In this document: positions 10,135 to 20,700 of the stretch, in pieces
How positions within the stretch are numbered: the first letter of the stretch is position 1
How the letters are laid out: each line of letters opens with the position of its first letter
Made by a program: the position numbers and the translations under genes
Assembly: GCF_000003605.2 (NCBI RefSeq)
Contig: NW_003108626.1
Location: forward strand, 4,987 to 33,836
DNA length: 28,850 nucleotides
Origin: Saccoglossus kowalevskii
Lineage: Eukaryota > Hemichordata > Enteropneusta > Harrimaniidae
Direction: 5' to 3'
The notes under the pieces: model-generated
Told to the model about the DNA's origin: nothing
The model's database searches: none
Seen by the model: the letters and a program-made list of their open reading frames with translations, nothing else

Positions 10135-10590
10135 ACGATTGACATTTATATACTATGTGTATCAATAATTCAATTCTGGGTAGTTAATTTTATTTAAAAC
10201 TTATTTACTACTGTTTAGATGTCAACCGTAATTCGGTTATCAGATTTTCTATGCAAATGATGTAAACAATTCTTAGTATTTTTATGTAGTGAATATTTCA
10301 GCGGGTTGATTTGCGTTTAGTAGAAATGTTAATGGTGGAAAACAAAATTTTTAATTCCATAATATAGAATCATATATTTTAGAATACTTATCCAAAATAT
10401 TTGTATTCCATTGTGTTTGGTGACACTCATCATTATAATAATGTTTGATTGCCACACTGTTTTAAACATACCCACACGAGTTACGTGTTATATATGTATA
10501 TCACGTTTTAGTGGTGATTTTCTTATATATTCGTATTCTGTAAAATTTCTATTCGCGTTTATTATTTGTAATTTCATTTATTTGCCTTAA

Positions 10591-10596
10591 AATAAA
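10591..10596 (+). terminator. poly(A) signal of the IL-17 gene
   Basis: Canonical AATAAA 457 bases after the stop codon, preceded by an AT-rich 3' UTR. Four ATTTA pentamers lie in that UTR, but base composition alone would give two or three, so an AU-rich instability element is not established. Confidence 0.6.
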
Positions 10597-10619
10597 GTAT
10601 ATCATATGTGACACAATTA

Positions 10620-12429
10620 GTTATGACACGTCCAGTTTTATTGATATATTACTATTGATATTATGATTAATCATTTAAATAGATTAAAAGCATATATATA
10701 TAAGTGTATTTTATTTTATTTGTTTTCAAGCTTTGGTCTTATGGAGGAAGAAATCAAAATTACTACACGAGTTTAATAAATCTGAGGATTAGGGTTTATA
10801 TATCCTGTTTAATCCATGCATATATTTGCGTATTCAAGACATCGTGACGTATTCTCACTCATTTGCATAATTGACTGTCATTCATGAACAACAGGTACAG
10901 TTATTTCGATTTCGATTTGGAAATAAAGCATTGGTATCATAATAACTAATTATTGAGATATAAAATCGATAACAAGTCACTACTAGAAATGGTTGAATCA
11001 CATTTTTGTGCACGGAGAAGTTGAGGCTAGGAATAAATTTGCATTGGTGTGGAAAATATATGTGGCTTTATGTCTCACACGCGTTTTATCCGAAATGTTT
11101 ACAAAATAATTATAAATAAATTCTTAATATTTTTTAAAAAAAAAACACTGTAGTGTAAATTTACTACGGTAATACGACAGAATACATTGCTGTGTTGTTT
11201 TTACTAGTGGGGGAATATCTATCAACGTGAAATGTCTAAAACCTTTTACAGTTCAACTGGAACAATATTAAAATAGACGTACTGGTCAAAGAAAACAAAA
11301 TATTTTTTTTTGGAAAATAAATATCTTCCATTTCAACCCAAGGTTTAGATGCAGGTTTGTGTGAACTCACATCCATCATGTATTGCAAACACAATGAACT
11401 AGAAAAAACTAAAAATATTTTGAATGTGCTGCATAATTTGATTGACTGTATATAAACAATTTAAAAATAATAATTCTGGTTTCTGAAATTTCCGTGTAAT
11501 TTTCCTGAAATAACATATTACAAAATAGTAATAGCCATTGTATGTGGAATTTCCACTGGAGTGATTATGAAAATTAATGTTTAATTATTGAATGTCCAAA
11601 CATAAATAACTTCTAAAGTTTTGTTTAGTTTAATGTGAAACTTTCACACTATATTGGTATCTTGTTTATCTACAAAAGTACATGTGGGATTGTTGGTAAT
11701 GCGATGGGTTCTCTTCCCAGAATATGTCACACAATTAGACTTACTGTAGTTTAGGTACAAGAGTGTTTGTAAACATTTGTATGTTCAACAATTATTAGTA
11801 TTATAAATTATTATTAGATATAAAAACAACCTGGATATTTTTACAGACAAATATACCCTATACATATAGTATGAACATTCCAAATCAAAAAGACAAAAAC
11901 TGTGCTATGTTTGAGCTACATTGTATTTAATTCATGGTTTTTAAGTATGTTCCATCAGTGGCAAAGTTCCAAAATTCCAGCAATACGTGACCAAAACTGT
12001 CTAAATAGCAAAAACGTACAATCAAACTTCCCATGGCTCTGTGTAACCACGAGCCTGCACATACATTTTAAATACTGTACTTTCAATGTAGTTAATCTTA
12101 TTACAATAAGATGCATTGTTTGGTCGAGATAATACAAATAAATTATATCCGACAGTCAAAAACGTTAGATATTGTTATAACACTGGTACGTGTATATACT
12201 GAATTTTATCAAGCCATTAACGATTTCTATTGAAAATTTGTAAACTTTTTATAAATTACAAATGGTGGATGAAAAATAATCTGTGGCATATGGTGTACAT
12301 TCGTCTTTTTTCTATTGTGTGATGCATTAACGAACTTGAGATTAGGGCAAAGTGACAAATTTTAAATGCTGGAAACGGTGCACAGGTTTTCTAAAACACT
12401 AATATTCAAACCTGATTTATCGTACACAG
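10620..12429. other. intergenic, nothing recognised
   Basis: Very AT-rich. I searched it by eye on the plus strand for the exon that should precede the GXYLT-like exon at 12430 (a V-V-A-C-G-D and F-H-I-F-A-E-D block) and did not find one. Short frames here look random. Confidence 0.45.
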
Positions 12430-12564
12430 TTTGATAGATGGACAGATATTGTTGGTGGTCGAATCACGTACAATGTACATTCTGTTCAATATCGCGACAT
12501 AGAAGACGCCCCCAAGTGGAAGAACATGTTTGCATCATGCTCAAGACAACTTTTATTTATGCCG
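12430..12564 (+). CDS. orphan GXYLT-like exon
   Basis: 135 bases flanked by an acceptor (TACACAG) and a donor (GTAGGT), open throughout in one frame: 45 codons, phase 0 at both ends. It aligns without gaps to the 45-codon exon at 20612-20746 of the GXYLT gene, with about 14 identical residues: a shared Trp4, Ile12, Tyr14, Glu25, Ala27, Trp30-Lys31, Phe34, Cys37, Gln40 and the L-F-x-P ending. Equal length, equal phases and conserved aromatic/Cys positions make homology very likely. It lies on the opposite strand to that gene. No neighbouring exon was found, either because partners are diverged, lie in the N gap, or are lost. It could be part of an active diverged paralogue or a relic; the intact frame and splice sites favour the former slightly. 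Confidence 0.68.
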
Positions 12565-13563
12565 GTAGGTGGCGCTCTGTTACTGTCTTCCTCGTAAACA
12601 GTGAAACAGGGAATGTGAGCTGGGATTAGACCGTCGAGACAGGCTGCCCAAAACACCCACTGTCAGTGCTTTTGAAAATAATTTCCAATTCTCATGATGC
12701 AAGTTGAGGTCTCGTCAATTCAATAAATTTGTCAGTGGGCATGTATACATCATAATACATGTATACATATGCGTTGTTTTTTTCTTCTTCCAATTCGCTG
12801 AACATTTTGAATAAAACCGATGTATGTAGATACAGATGTTCTATTTCTTCGTTCGCCAAAATTATTATGAGATACATCCAAGGAGTGCAATGAAACACAA
12901 CTTGGGGTCTTGGCTGAAGAGAGAGAGAGAACCTAGTAAAAGAAAACTGGTACAGCAAATATAATGTGATTGCGCCCTCAAACATCATGTCTCAACTTTT
13001 GGTATGTTTGCCCGTCGGTGGGGGCATTGCAATATGAACAAACGACAGTATATTCTATTTTGAAGTTTTATACCACGGTAGCCTAGAAAACACTCTAGTA
13101 ACAACCTATTTTTTTTATACCAGATACCAAACTATGGCAGTAGAGTTGAGTGTAGCTGCAGTTCTGTAGCTCTGGATTTCGCTGGTGTCCGTTTTAGGCG
13201 TTTTCTGTTGCATCGGTAGTCTGATTCGTTCGGTAATTGCGAATTTACGTTTTTTATGCAGTGTTCCTCCTGTACTCATTAGCATATAATTGTTTGTATA
13301 ACTATTCCAAACTACTGTAACAATGCAAGTTCTGGTGTGGTCAATTTGAATTCTAACTTCTGTTTTGATTTATAAATGTATATTTACAAAACGATCACAG
13401 ATTGTTGACCTTCACTGTATAGCTGTACACTATTATTCAGCAATTTATCCATTTTTCAAAACATCAGCAATTAGAACGATGCTACCGTATTTATCCGGGT
13501 AAAAGCCCAGGGTCCTGAACATGGAAAATTGCCAAAAAATAGGGGTGGGGGGTTTGCCCGGGC
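12565..13563. other. no supported gene; one odd minus-strand frame
   Basis: A minus-strand frame (12988-12692) is preceded inside it by a strong polypyrimidine acceptor-like run (reverse complement of about 12920-12937). It holds a stretch loosely like the GXYLT L-Y-x-D-T-D-V-L-F region but with H-T-S instead of D-T-D. I do not call it a gene. A 'tatttatccgggtaaaagccc' type sequence near 13488-13508 looks like dispersed repeat. Confidence 0.35.
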
Positions 13564-13628
13564 AATTACTCAACAAAATATCAATAATTTGTAGTTCAGT
13601 CAACTGTCACGGGTCATTGCTATATTGA
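13564..13628. repeat. dispersed repeat R, copy 1 (cut by the gap)
   Basis: From AATTACTCAACAAAATATC to GCTATATTGA it matches the start of the longer copies at 14718 and 16554. It is cut at the N run, so its right part is missing from the assembly. Confidence 0.8.
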
Positions 13629-13678
13629 NNNNNNNNNNNNNNNNNNNNNNNNNNNNNNNNNNNNNNNNNNNNNNNNNN
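13629..13678. other. assembly gap, 50 N
   Basis: Exactly fifty N, probably a placeholder of fixed length, not a measured size. It interrupts repeat R and is followed by long C runs, both likely causes of the break. Confidence 0.98.
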
Positions 13679-14321
13679 GCATAATCTGTTAGTTATTTGG
13701 CAACTTTAACCTCAAAATATTATAACATTTTTTGCATCAGCAAATTTATAGGCAATATAGGTAATAGTTATTATTAAGAACACATTTGTACGATTAACTT
13801 TTTTATCGTTTGTTCTGAAATAACATTTTATAAAATATATGCATGAGCGCGTGTGTGAATTGTGGAAAACATGATATCAAAAACAGGGTGACCCCCCCTA
13901 TTCGCACAACCAAAAACTGGGTAACCCCCCCCCCCTACTGATCCACCAACCCCCCCCTAGGCCGAAGTAACTGACCAATCCCTAACGACAAATGTAGAGA
14001 AAAAACAAAGCACTGTGGCAGTACCACCATGCATCCTGGGGGAAACACAGATCAATCATGTGAATAGTTTGTCTTATACTCGTGTATACAAGATATGCTT
14101 CTTGGGAAAACGCTAAATTTATATGAATATTAATTGGAAATTTCATTGGAAATTACATAGTCCCATTGCAGTTAGTAAGCGAAAGTGAATAATTGACTGG
14201 TCTAGTATCAATAGAAATTAAATATATTAAACGACTTTTCCAAAATCATAATATATGGTCAGAAATTTAACAGGATATGCTACGCATTTTTTTATCCAAA
14301 CTGATTTCTCATGTACAAAGA
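13679..14321. other. no gene; C homopolymers after the gap
   Basis: C runs of 7-13 bases occur between about 13890 and 13960, with the unit CCAAAAAC-GGGT-CCC repeated. No reading frame or element is recognised in the rest. Confidence 0.5.
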
Positions 14322-14533
14322 TACTGTGAAATACTTTATTTTCGCTGGAATTAATTTTCGCTGAAAAGGCTTTTTGGGCGTTTTGTATGGAATTTATTTT
14401 CACTGTTTTTTGATGAGTTTAATGTGAAATATAGGAAAAAAAGTATATTCGCTGGATTTTATTTTCACAGAATCATCCCTTCAGCGAAAATAGCGAAGAT
14501 AAATTCCAAGCGAAAATAAAGTATTCTACAGTA
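14322..14533. mobile_element. CTGT...ACAG MITE, copy 1
   Basis: 212 bp including TA at both ends. The termini TACTGTGAAATACTTTATTT and AAATAAAGTATTCTACAGTA are imperfect inverted repeats that continue through the 'TTCGCTGG' and 'CCAAGCGAA' parts. TA target duplications and CTGT ends suggest a Tc1/mariner-type non-autonomous element. Copies 2 and 3 are at 18944 and 21074. Confidence 0.75.
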
Positions 14534-14717
14534 TAGTAATATGGTCAAAAAGCAAGAATGCGGGCATTCGGCCATCTTTAATTTAATTGTTAAACAATCA
14601 GCATCTATGATCTAATTATGAAACAAACTGACATGGATTCCAATATGTATTATGTACCGGGAATATGTGCCAAATATGAATGAAAAATTGGAGATATAGT
14701 AGTATCGTAATTGAATT

Positions 14718-15020
14718 ATGTAATGAATTACTCAACAAAATATCAATAATTTGTAGTTCAGTCAACTGTCGTGGGTCATTGCTATATTGAATACCTTATC
14801 ACAAACAAGCAATCAAATCCAAAACTATATTTCATCAGTAAATGGTTCCCTTGACAATTTAGCAGCTGACTGTTTCTATGCGACTTGTATTGCATATATG
14901 CAGTTCTAGCAGTGTGAATTTATAAATTCAAATGTTGATATGTCTTTCACTATTTATTTACCTAAACACTCAAATTAAAATTAGATCAAAATGACCCCCT
15001 TATTAATATGTACCACCAGA
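14718..15020. repeat. dispersed repeat R, copy 2
   Basis: About 300 bp from ATGTAATGAATTACTCAAC to TATGTACCACCAGA. It is nearly identical to 16554-16990 except that it lacks two short segments and a 103-bp insertion present there. It is not coding; element type is not known. Confidence 0.8.
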
Positions 15021-16553
15021 AAAAAACAAGATGGCCACCAGTCAGCCATCTTTGATTCGATTGTAAAACAAATTGTCGTGGACATCTAAAATGTACAATG
15101 TATATACCAAATTTAAACAAAATCTGACAAAGCATGCATAAGATACCACATTTTCAAAAAACAAAATGGCTGCCAGTCAGCAGTCTTGGATTGAACAGTA
15201 AACCACTGCATGTACACGCGTCTCAGATAAAGAACTAGGCACATGCAAAGAATAAACGGATTTGGTCGACAGGGTCTGAAATACGACTCCGGACGGACGG
15301 ACGAAGACCGAATTATGCAAGTCCTTGTTTCCGAACTTTGTTTGACCAGGGACTAACAAACACCATCTTATAGTGCAGATACACGTTTTTCATTACTGGA
15401 AATCAAACACAAATAAGCCAATTGATTTTTTTTTTTTAAAGCAGATTAATATTTTTATTAATATCCCACAGCAATATACATATATACAGCTTCCCATGGA
15501 ATAGATGAAAGACTGTACAGAAAATTACAAGACATAGTGGCAGTGTTGAAAAATAACAGAAGAAAATACTTAATTAAAATAAGAGCATAAACAACAAATT
15601 ACAGTAAAAATAAAATCACCAAAAAATAGAGTTAACTTGTTAAAAGTAGAGGCTGGTTATTTTGCCAATATTGTTTTAAAATAAAGATTTTACATGTCAA
15701 TTTAATCTACAGGTATGGTCCTGGCCTGTAATACATTTTTGAACTTGAAATGCTCTTGACTTCAAGAAACTCCCTTGGATGGATTTTAGAAAGCAAGAAT
15801 AAACATGCCATTAAAACTCAAACAAACTTTGGTCACAAGAATTATTAAGAAATACAGCACTATGTCAGAGGTATGTATTGGTACAAGAGGTACATTCAAC
15901 TCTGTTGACTGTCAACTTTAGTTCAAATACATGCTTGACGATCGTACGAAACATACACAAGTACCATTGCGAACATAAAAACCATGGCAGAAAAGAAATC
16001 TGGGAAGTAAAAATTAACTTCACTCAAAAACAACTGGAACAATCTAGGACAGTATAATCTATTCAACTGGTGAAATTTGGTGACCAATGATCTGATGCCT
16101 ACTATTTAAATTCCATAAGTAATAATCACAGTAACTTTGTAAGGCACTTTTTGATTGGTCACATCAAATACGTCATGTAACAAGTTGTAAAAGTCTATCA
16201 ATCTCAACACATCTAAAAGCAATTCAACAAGCTTTGATTCATAAAACTATTTCACTTATCAATATACACCTATATACTGGTTCCATTACCAGTTATAATA
16301 AAATAAAAATATTGTAAATCAGTTCAAAAATTTTAAATCAGTAATTTTTATTTTAAAACTCAATGGCATCAATTAAGAACGTTTACGACTAATTACACCT
16401 TTGGGACAGGAATTTCTTGAAACTTAGCTAAATTATTTTTTGTGACTGTCTAAAATTTGACAAAAAAAAAGTTGTGATACTTAGTTTTGAATCATGAACC
16501 TCAAATATATGAATTTTCAAATCCAAAATGGCCGCCAAAGTGCAGTTTATTTG
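15021..16553. other. no gene; small dispersed repeats and a poly-T tract
   Basis: Two related pieces, AAGATGGCCACCAGTCAGCC (near 15029) and AAAATGGCTGCCAGTCAGCA (near 15163), belong to an 'atggcngcca' repeat type also seen near 14553 and 16526. A CGGACGGACGGACGAAG run (15291) is short tandem. At 15426-15437 a poly-T tract follows, on the minus strand, an AATAAA at 15459-15454; this may be the 3' end of a retroposed copy or of a long transcript. Confidence 0.45.
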
Positions 16554-16990
16554 ATGTAATGAATTACTCAACAAAATATCAATAATTTGTAGTTCACTAA
16601 AATTTTCTGAATTTTTTAACTAGTTAGCCAAATCAATCATATGGACATTTTTACATAACGTATAGTTTCCCACCAACATCGTGTAGACTACACAGTTCAG
16701 TCAACTGTCACGGGTCATTGCTATATCGAATACCTTATCACAAACAAGCAATCAAATGCGATGAAAACCAAAACTATATTTCATCCACATTTTGTTTTCA
16801 GCCTATCAGTAAATGGTTCCCTTGGCAATTTAGCAGCTGACTGTTTCTGTGCGACTTGTATTGCATATATGTAGTTCTAAGAGTGTGAATTTATAAATTC
16901 AAATGTTGATATGTCTTTCACTATTTATTTACCTCAACACTCAAATTAAAATTAGATCAAAACGACCCCTTATTAATATGTACCACCAGA
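16554..16990. repeat. dispersed repeat R, copy 3, with insertion
   Basis: Same repeat as 14718-15020. After AGTTCA (16591-16596) it carries an extra segment to 16699 that ends with a second AGTTCA. Copies 1 and 2 both lack this segment, so it is an insertion with a 6-bp duplication in this copy. Confidence 0.8.
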
Positions 16991-17651
16991 TAAAGTCTGA
17001 CATTGGTCCCAAATTTGATTTTCTTTGAATACAGCAATATATATAATTTTAAAGGTGACATGGTCATTCAGTTGACAAGTCGAACTTTTGTTACAAGTAC
17101 TTTTTTGAGCTGCTATGACCGCAAATACTACTACATGCAATTTTGCGGTAATAATTTTCAAACAAATGGACACCATTTTCTATTACCGGTACTTACCGAT
17201 CTTGATCAAAAATCTTAAGAAAACGATGGGTTTGATTCTGTGAATGATGGTAAAAATTGACTGTCTGAAATCTTCACTTTAATAAGAACATTAAAATATT
17301 ATTATTGGTCCCCTTAAGAATATACATAATTACAAAGCTTGCTTATTAATTGTAAAACTATATCATCAAACACAGATGAAAGAAAGGATGGTCTCCAAAC
17401 ATTAATTAAAATTAAAAACACTAAGTTCTGTCTGAAATTACCACTGACAATATTGACGATAATGTTTGTTTTCACGTCCTCCTAAGAGAGCGAGTATGTT
17501 TTATAGTGAACTACTCAATACCATTGCAGCAGTGTACATGTGAAATTAAACCCCGGTCACACAAACGAGGATAAAGATGTTTCGTTTTAGTGTTACCTAC
17601 TAAAATTGCACTTTGTTACTGTCTGGATTTAAAAGACAACAAACCATTACG
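16991..17651. other. 3' flank / probable 3' UTR of the GXYLT gene
   Basis: No reading frame of interest. On the minus strand this lies just downstream of the GXYLT stop codon and should hold part of its 3' UTR. The nearest signal is only a variant ATTAAA (reverse complement of 17278-17283), so the mRNA end is not fixed. Confidence 0.4.
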
Positions 17652-17792
17652 TTAACTGATATCAAGTATAGATTTGAGAATAGTTTTTAGAAAGGCATGA
17701 TAAAGTTTCCCACACTGCGTAGATTTTGTCGCCATTAATCCATTAGTTAAGGGGTCTATGAGGTGGTTCTTCAGATCTTCACCAAGTTGATA
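17652..17792 (-). CDS. GXYLT: GXYLT exon e: last coding exon
   Basis: 141 bases including TAA at 17654-17652; acceptor TCTTTTAG. 46 residues with Q-C-G-K-L-Y, which matches the family's C-terminal C-G-K motif, followed by a short basic tail. Confidence 0.85.
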   Translation of the reverse strand, partial: YQLGEDLKNHLIDPLTNGLMATKSTQCGKLYHAFLKTILKSILDIS

Positions 17793-20700
17793 CTAAAAGA
17801 AAGAAAGACCATACAAATCAAATATCAAGACAATTCAAGAAATTATTACTAACTGAATGTGTAATCGCTCGTTCCTGATTTTCAATAACCTTTGACCCTT
17901 TTCTCTCCAAGTTGCTAAATCTGGAGGAAAATTCAAGTGAAAAACTAAAGTATGAAGTATCTTATGATGACCTTCAAGTATAAGAATATGAGTAAAGACA
18001 AGCCACTAAAATTCTGTACTTTAAACCAAAGAAAGTATCAATACAAAATTTCTGATTTTAGTGACTAATTCTGAAACTGAAAAATTCCCCCTTCTCCTTG
18101 AATAGAAGAGCAGGGACTGGTAGCCATTTGTTGCGAGAATGGCACCTCTATAGCTTTGTTTTAGCACCTGGATTTCATAAAGACTAAATGCATACTAAAT
18201 GAACACATATTGAGACAAAAATCACTTTTTATTCTGATATATTTCAGTATTTTCCAATAACTATGAGGTATACGGCCAGTTTTTACCACGTGACCGCACT
18301 TCTGCTGCATTTTTCCAGACATGTATCACAAAACAATAATTTGGGGAATAAATATTCTTTGCACACAATTGCAAAGATTTAACCGTAGTGTGGCTGAGAG
18401 AAAAGTACACCAAAGTAACTTCAGAGATCTAGATGACGGAGTATTTGTGACACTTTATTCAGTCTGCCATTTTGAATGAGATACATAAATCAAAGATAAA
18501 GTTCCATGTATGTAAAAAGTTTTCGCATGTGACATGATGTGTGTGAAAGGTTCAATGTTATCAGCCCAGATACAGGTGCAGACAGACACTAACGACTAAC
18601 GAAGTCTACACTAACCTGGACTAAAGCATCATAAACCGCTTTGAATGTGATCTGTTTTTCGTTATGGAAAACACCTCTGTTGCCATGGACTACTTTAATA
18701 CCATTTTGTTCAGCCCTCTTACACAGACTAGAGTACATGCAGTGATCAGGTCTATAGTTCCACTCGCATGGATACACATAAAGTAGTTCTGGGAATAAAA
18801 AATATAGATTGGTGAAAGTTGTAGTCAAGATATTAATATTAATGTAAATTACAATGAATTAATATCCATAATTACTTGTATATGATTCTAGAATACCGCT
18901 AATCAGAGTATTTGAAAGTTTAACAGATTTCTGTGATCTGTCATACTGTCAAATACTTTATTTTAGCTGGAACTAATTTTCGCTGAAAAGACTTTTTGGT
19001 TGTTTTGTATGGAATTGATTTTCACTGATTTTTGACTAGTTGAAATATAGGGGGAAAAAAAGGTATATTTGCTGGATTTTATTTCCACTGAATCATTCCT
19101 TCAGATAAAAAAAACAACGAAAATGAGTTGCAAGCGAAAATAAAGTCTTTTACAGTATATGAATTACAGCAATCTGATGTTGGTAGATGCTCTTTAATCA
19201 TTGGTTTATAACTGCTGGTGTGCATGCCTCTACATTTGACCAATTAAACATACAAACTGCATTTAAAGGGTGGTGGTCATCGAGTCACACATGTGTGCCA
19301 TTTGTGTTGATAAACATTCCTTTTCCCACAATCCAATGCGCTCTTCTAATGGACGTCACGAGTTTTGACCTGGGTGAAACGTGCATTAATTACCCCCGAT
19401 GACTCCTTCGATACATTTCAATCACCGAAGAAATTACCTAGTTAAAGCTTAGTAACGTCTCAGTTTGTACTCGTCGGTCTGCACAACAGTCAAAGTCGCC
19501 ATCTTTGTTCATACGAGTCCCATATCACCAAGCTTAAAGCTGCTTTTCTCTTAATAGGATTTGTCAACTAATTATATTATGCTTCACGAAAACAAAATAC
19601 CCAGTATGTTGCTCTAGAAAGTGGCTGGTATCATAAGTTCTGATTGGTTGCCGATCGTACAAGACTTGAATGGTCAGATGCACCCCTGTACACTATCAGC
19701 TACTGTCTTGCTAATGTAACGGTATATTATAAAAGACTTAAGTCTCTATCCTCTATCGATCAGATAATCAGATTGACAATAGGACTTACCTGGATGATAA
19801 TGAAATAAAATATTAAGTAGATCTGATCACCCCAGGTTATTTTTAGTTTGTATTGTCTGTAATATGGAACAATCTTTTTGGTCCAGTCAAACTTTCGTAT
19901 TCTTGTTAGATTCATCAACATTACACCAGAATTGACCCCTGTCTCTCCATAGTATGGATGCTGTGCAAAGCGATTGTACCAGCCGATACTCTTGGTTTCG
20001 TGCTCTGGCGTCATCGGCTGCCACGTGCGTTGCATTGAACTTATTGAAGAACTCCCAGATTTCATCCAACGGGAACAGAAAGAGAACATCAGTATCCACA
20101 TATAGTATGGAGTCCACGTCTGTTAAGACATCCTAGTGGGAAATACAATGTGTAAAAGATGAATATGCTTACTCATGAAATACTGCTGTGCCCAGTACAG
20201 AACGAGTCTATAGCAAGCCCATTTTGCAGGCTATTTTTCACAGAGTTACGGTAAAATAATCCATATAAATCCAACATCTTGTGAATCAAATATACAATAG
20301 GCCTCCTACAGTATATAGAAAAACTTTACTGACTGAGACATGTTTAACTCTTTGGGCACCATCATTTTTCCACCAAAATTGTGATGCATTTTTTTAGAAT
20401 TTTTTTTAGAATTTTGGACTAAAGTGTCTTACAGGTAACATGCTACTTGGTCTTAATCAAAATTAAAAAAAAAAAAAATATGAAAAAAATTATATTTTGT
20501 GAAAAGTCAACTTTGATGCTCGATGGGTTATTAATAATTCAAATGAAATGGACCAACATGCGACATATTGGTCTACGTTGGGTATTATATCAAATGGTTA
20601 TTTTCACTTACTGGTAAAAATAATCTCTGAGAAGCACAAGGTTTAAATAATTTTTTCCACTCCATAGCATTTTCTCCTGGTGGGAATGTTATACTGTATA

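Noticed and set aside
10144-10580. ATTTA pentamers as an AU-rich cytokine mRNA element
   Set aside because: Four occurrences are close to what such AT-rich sequence gives by chance.
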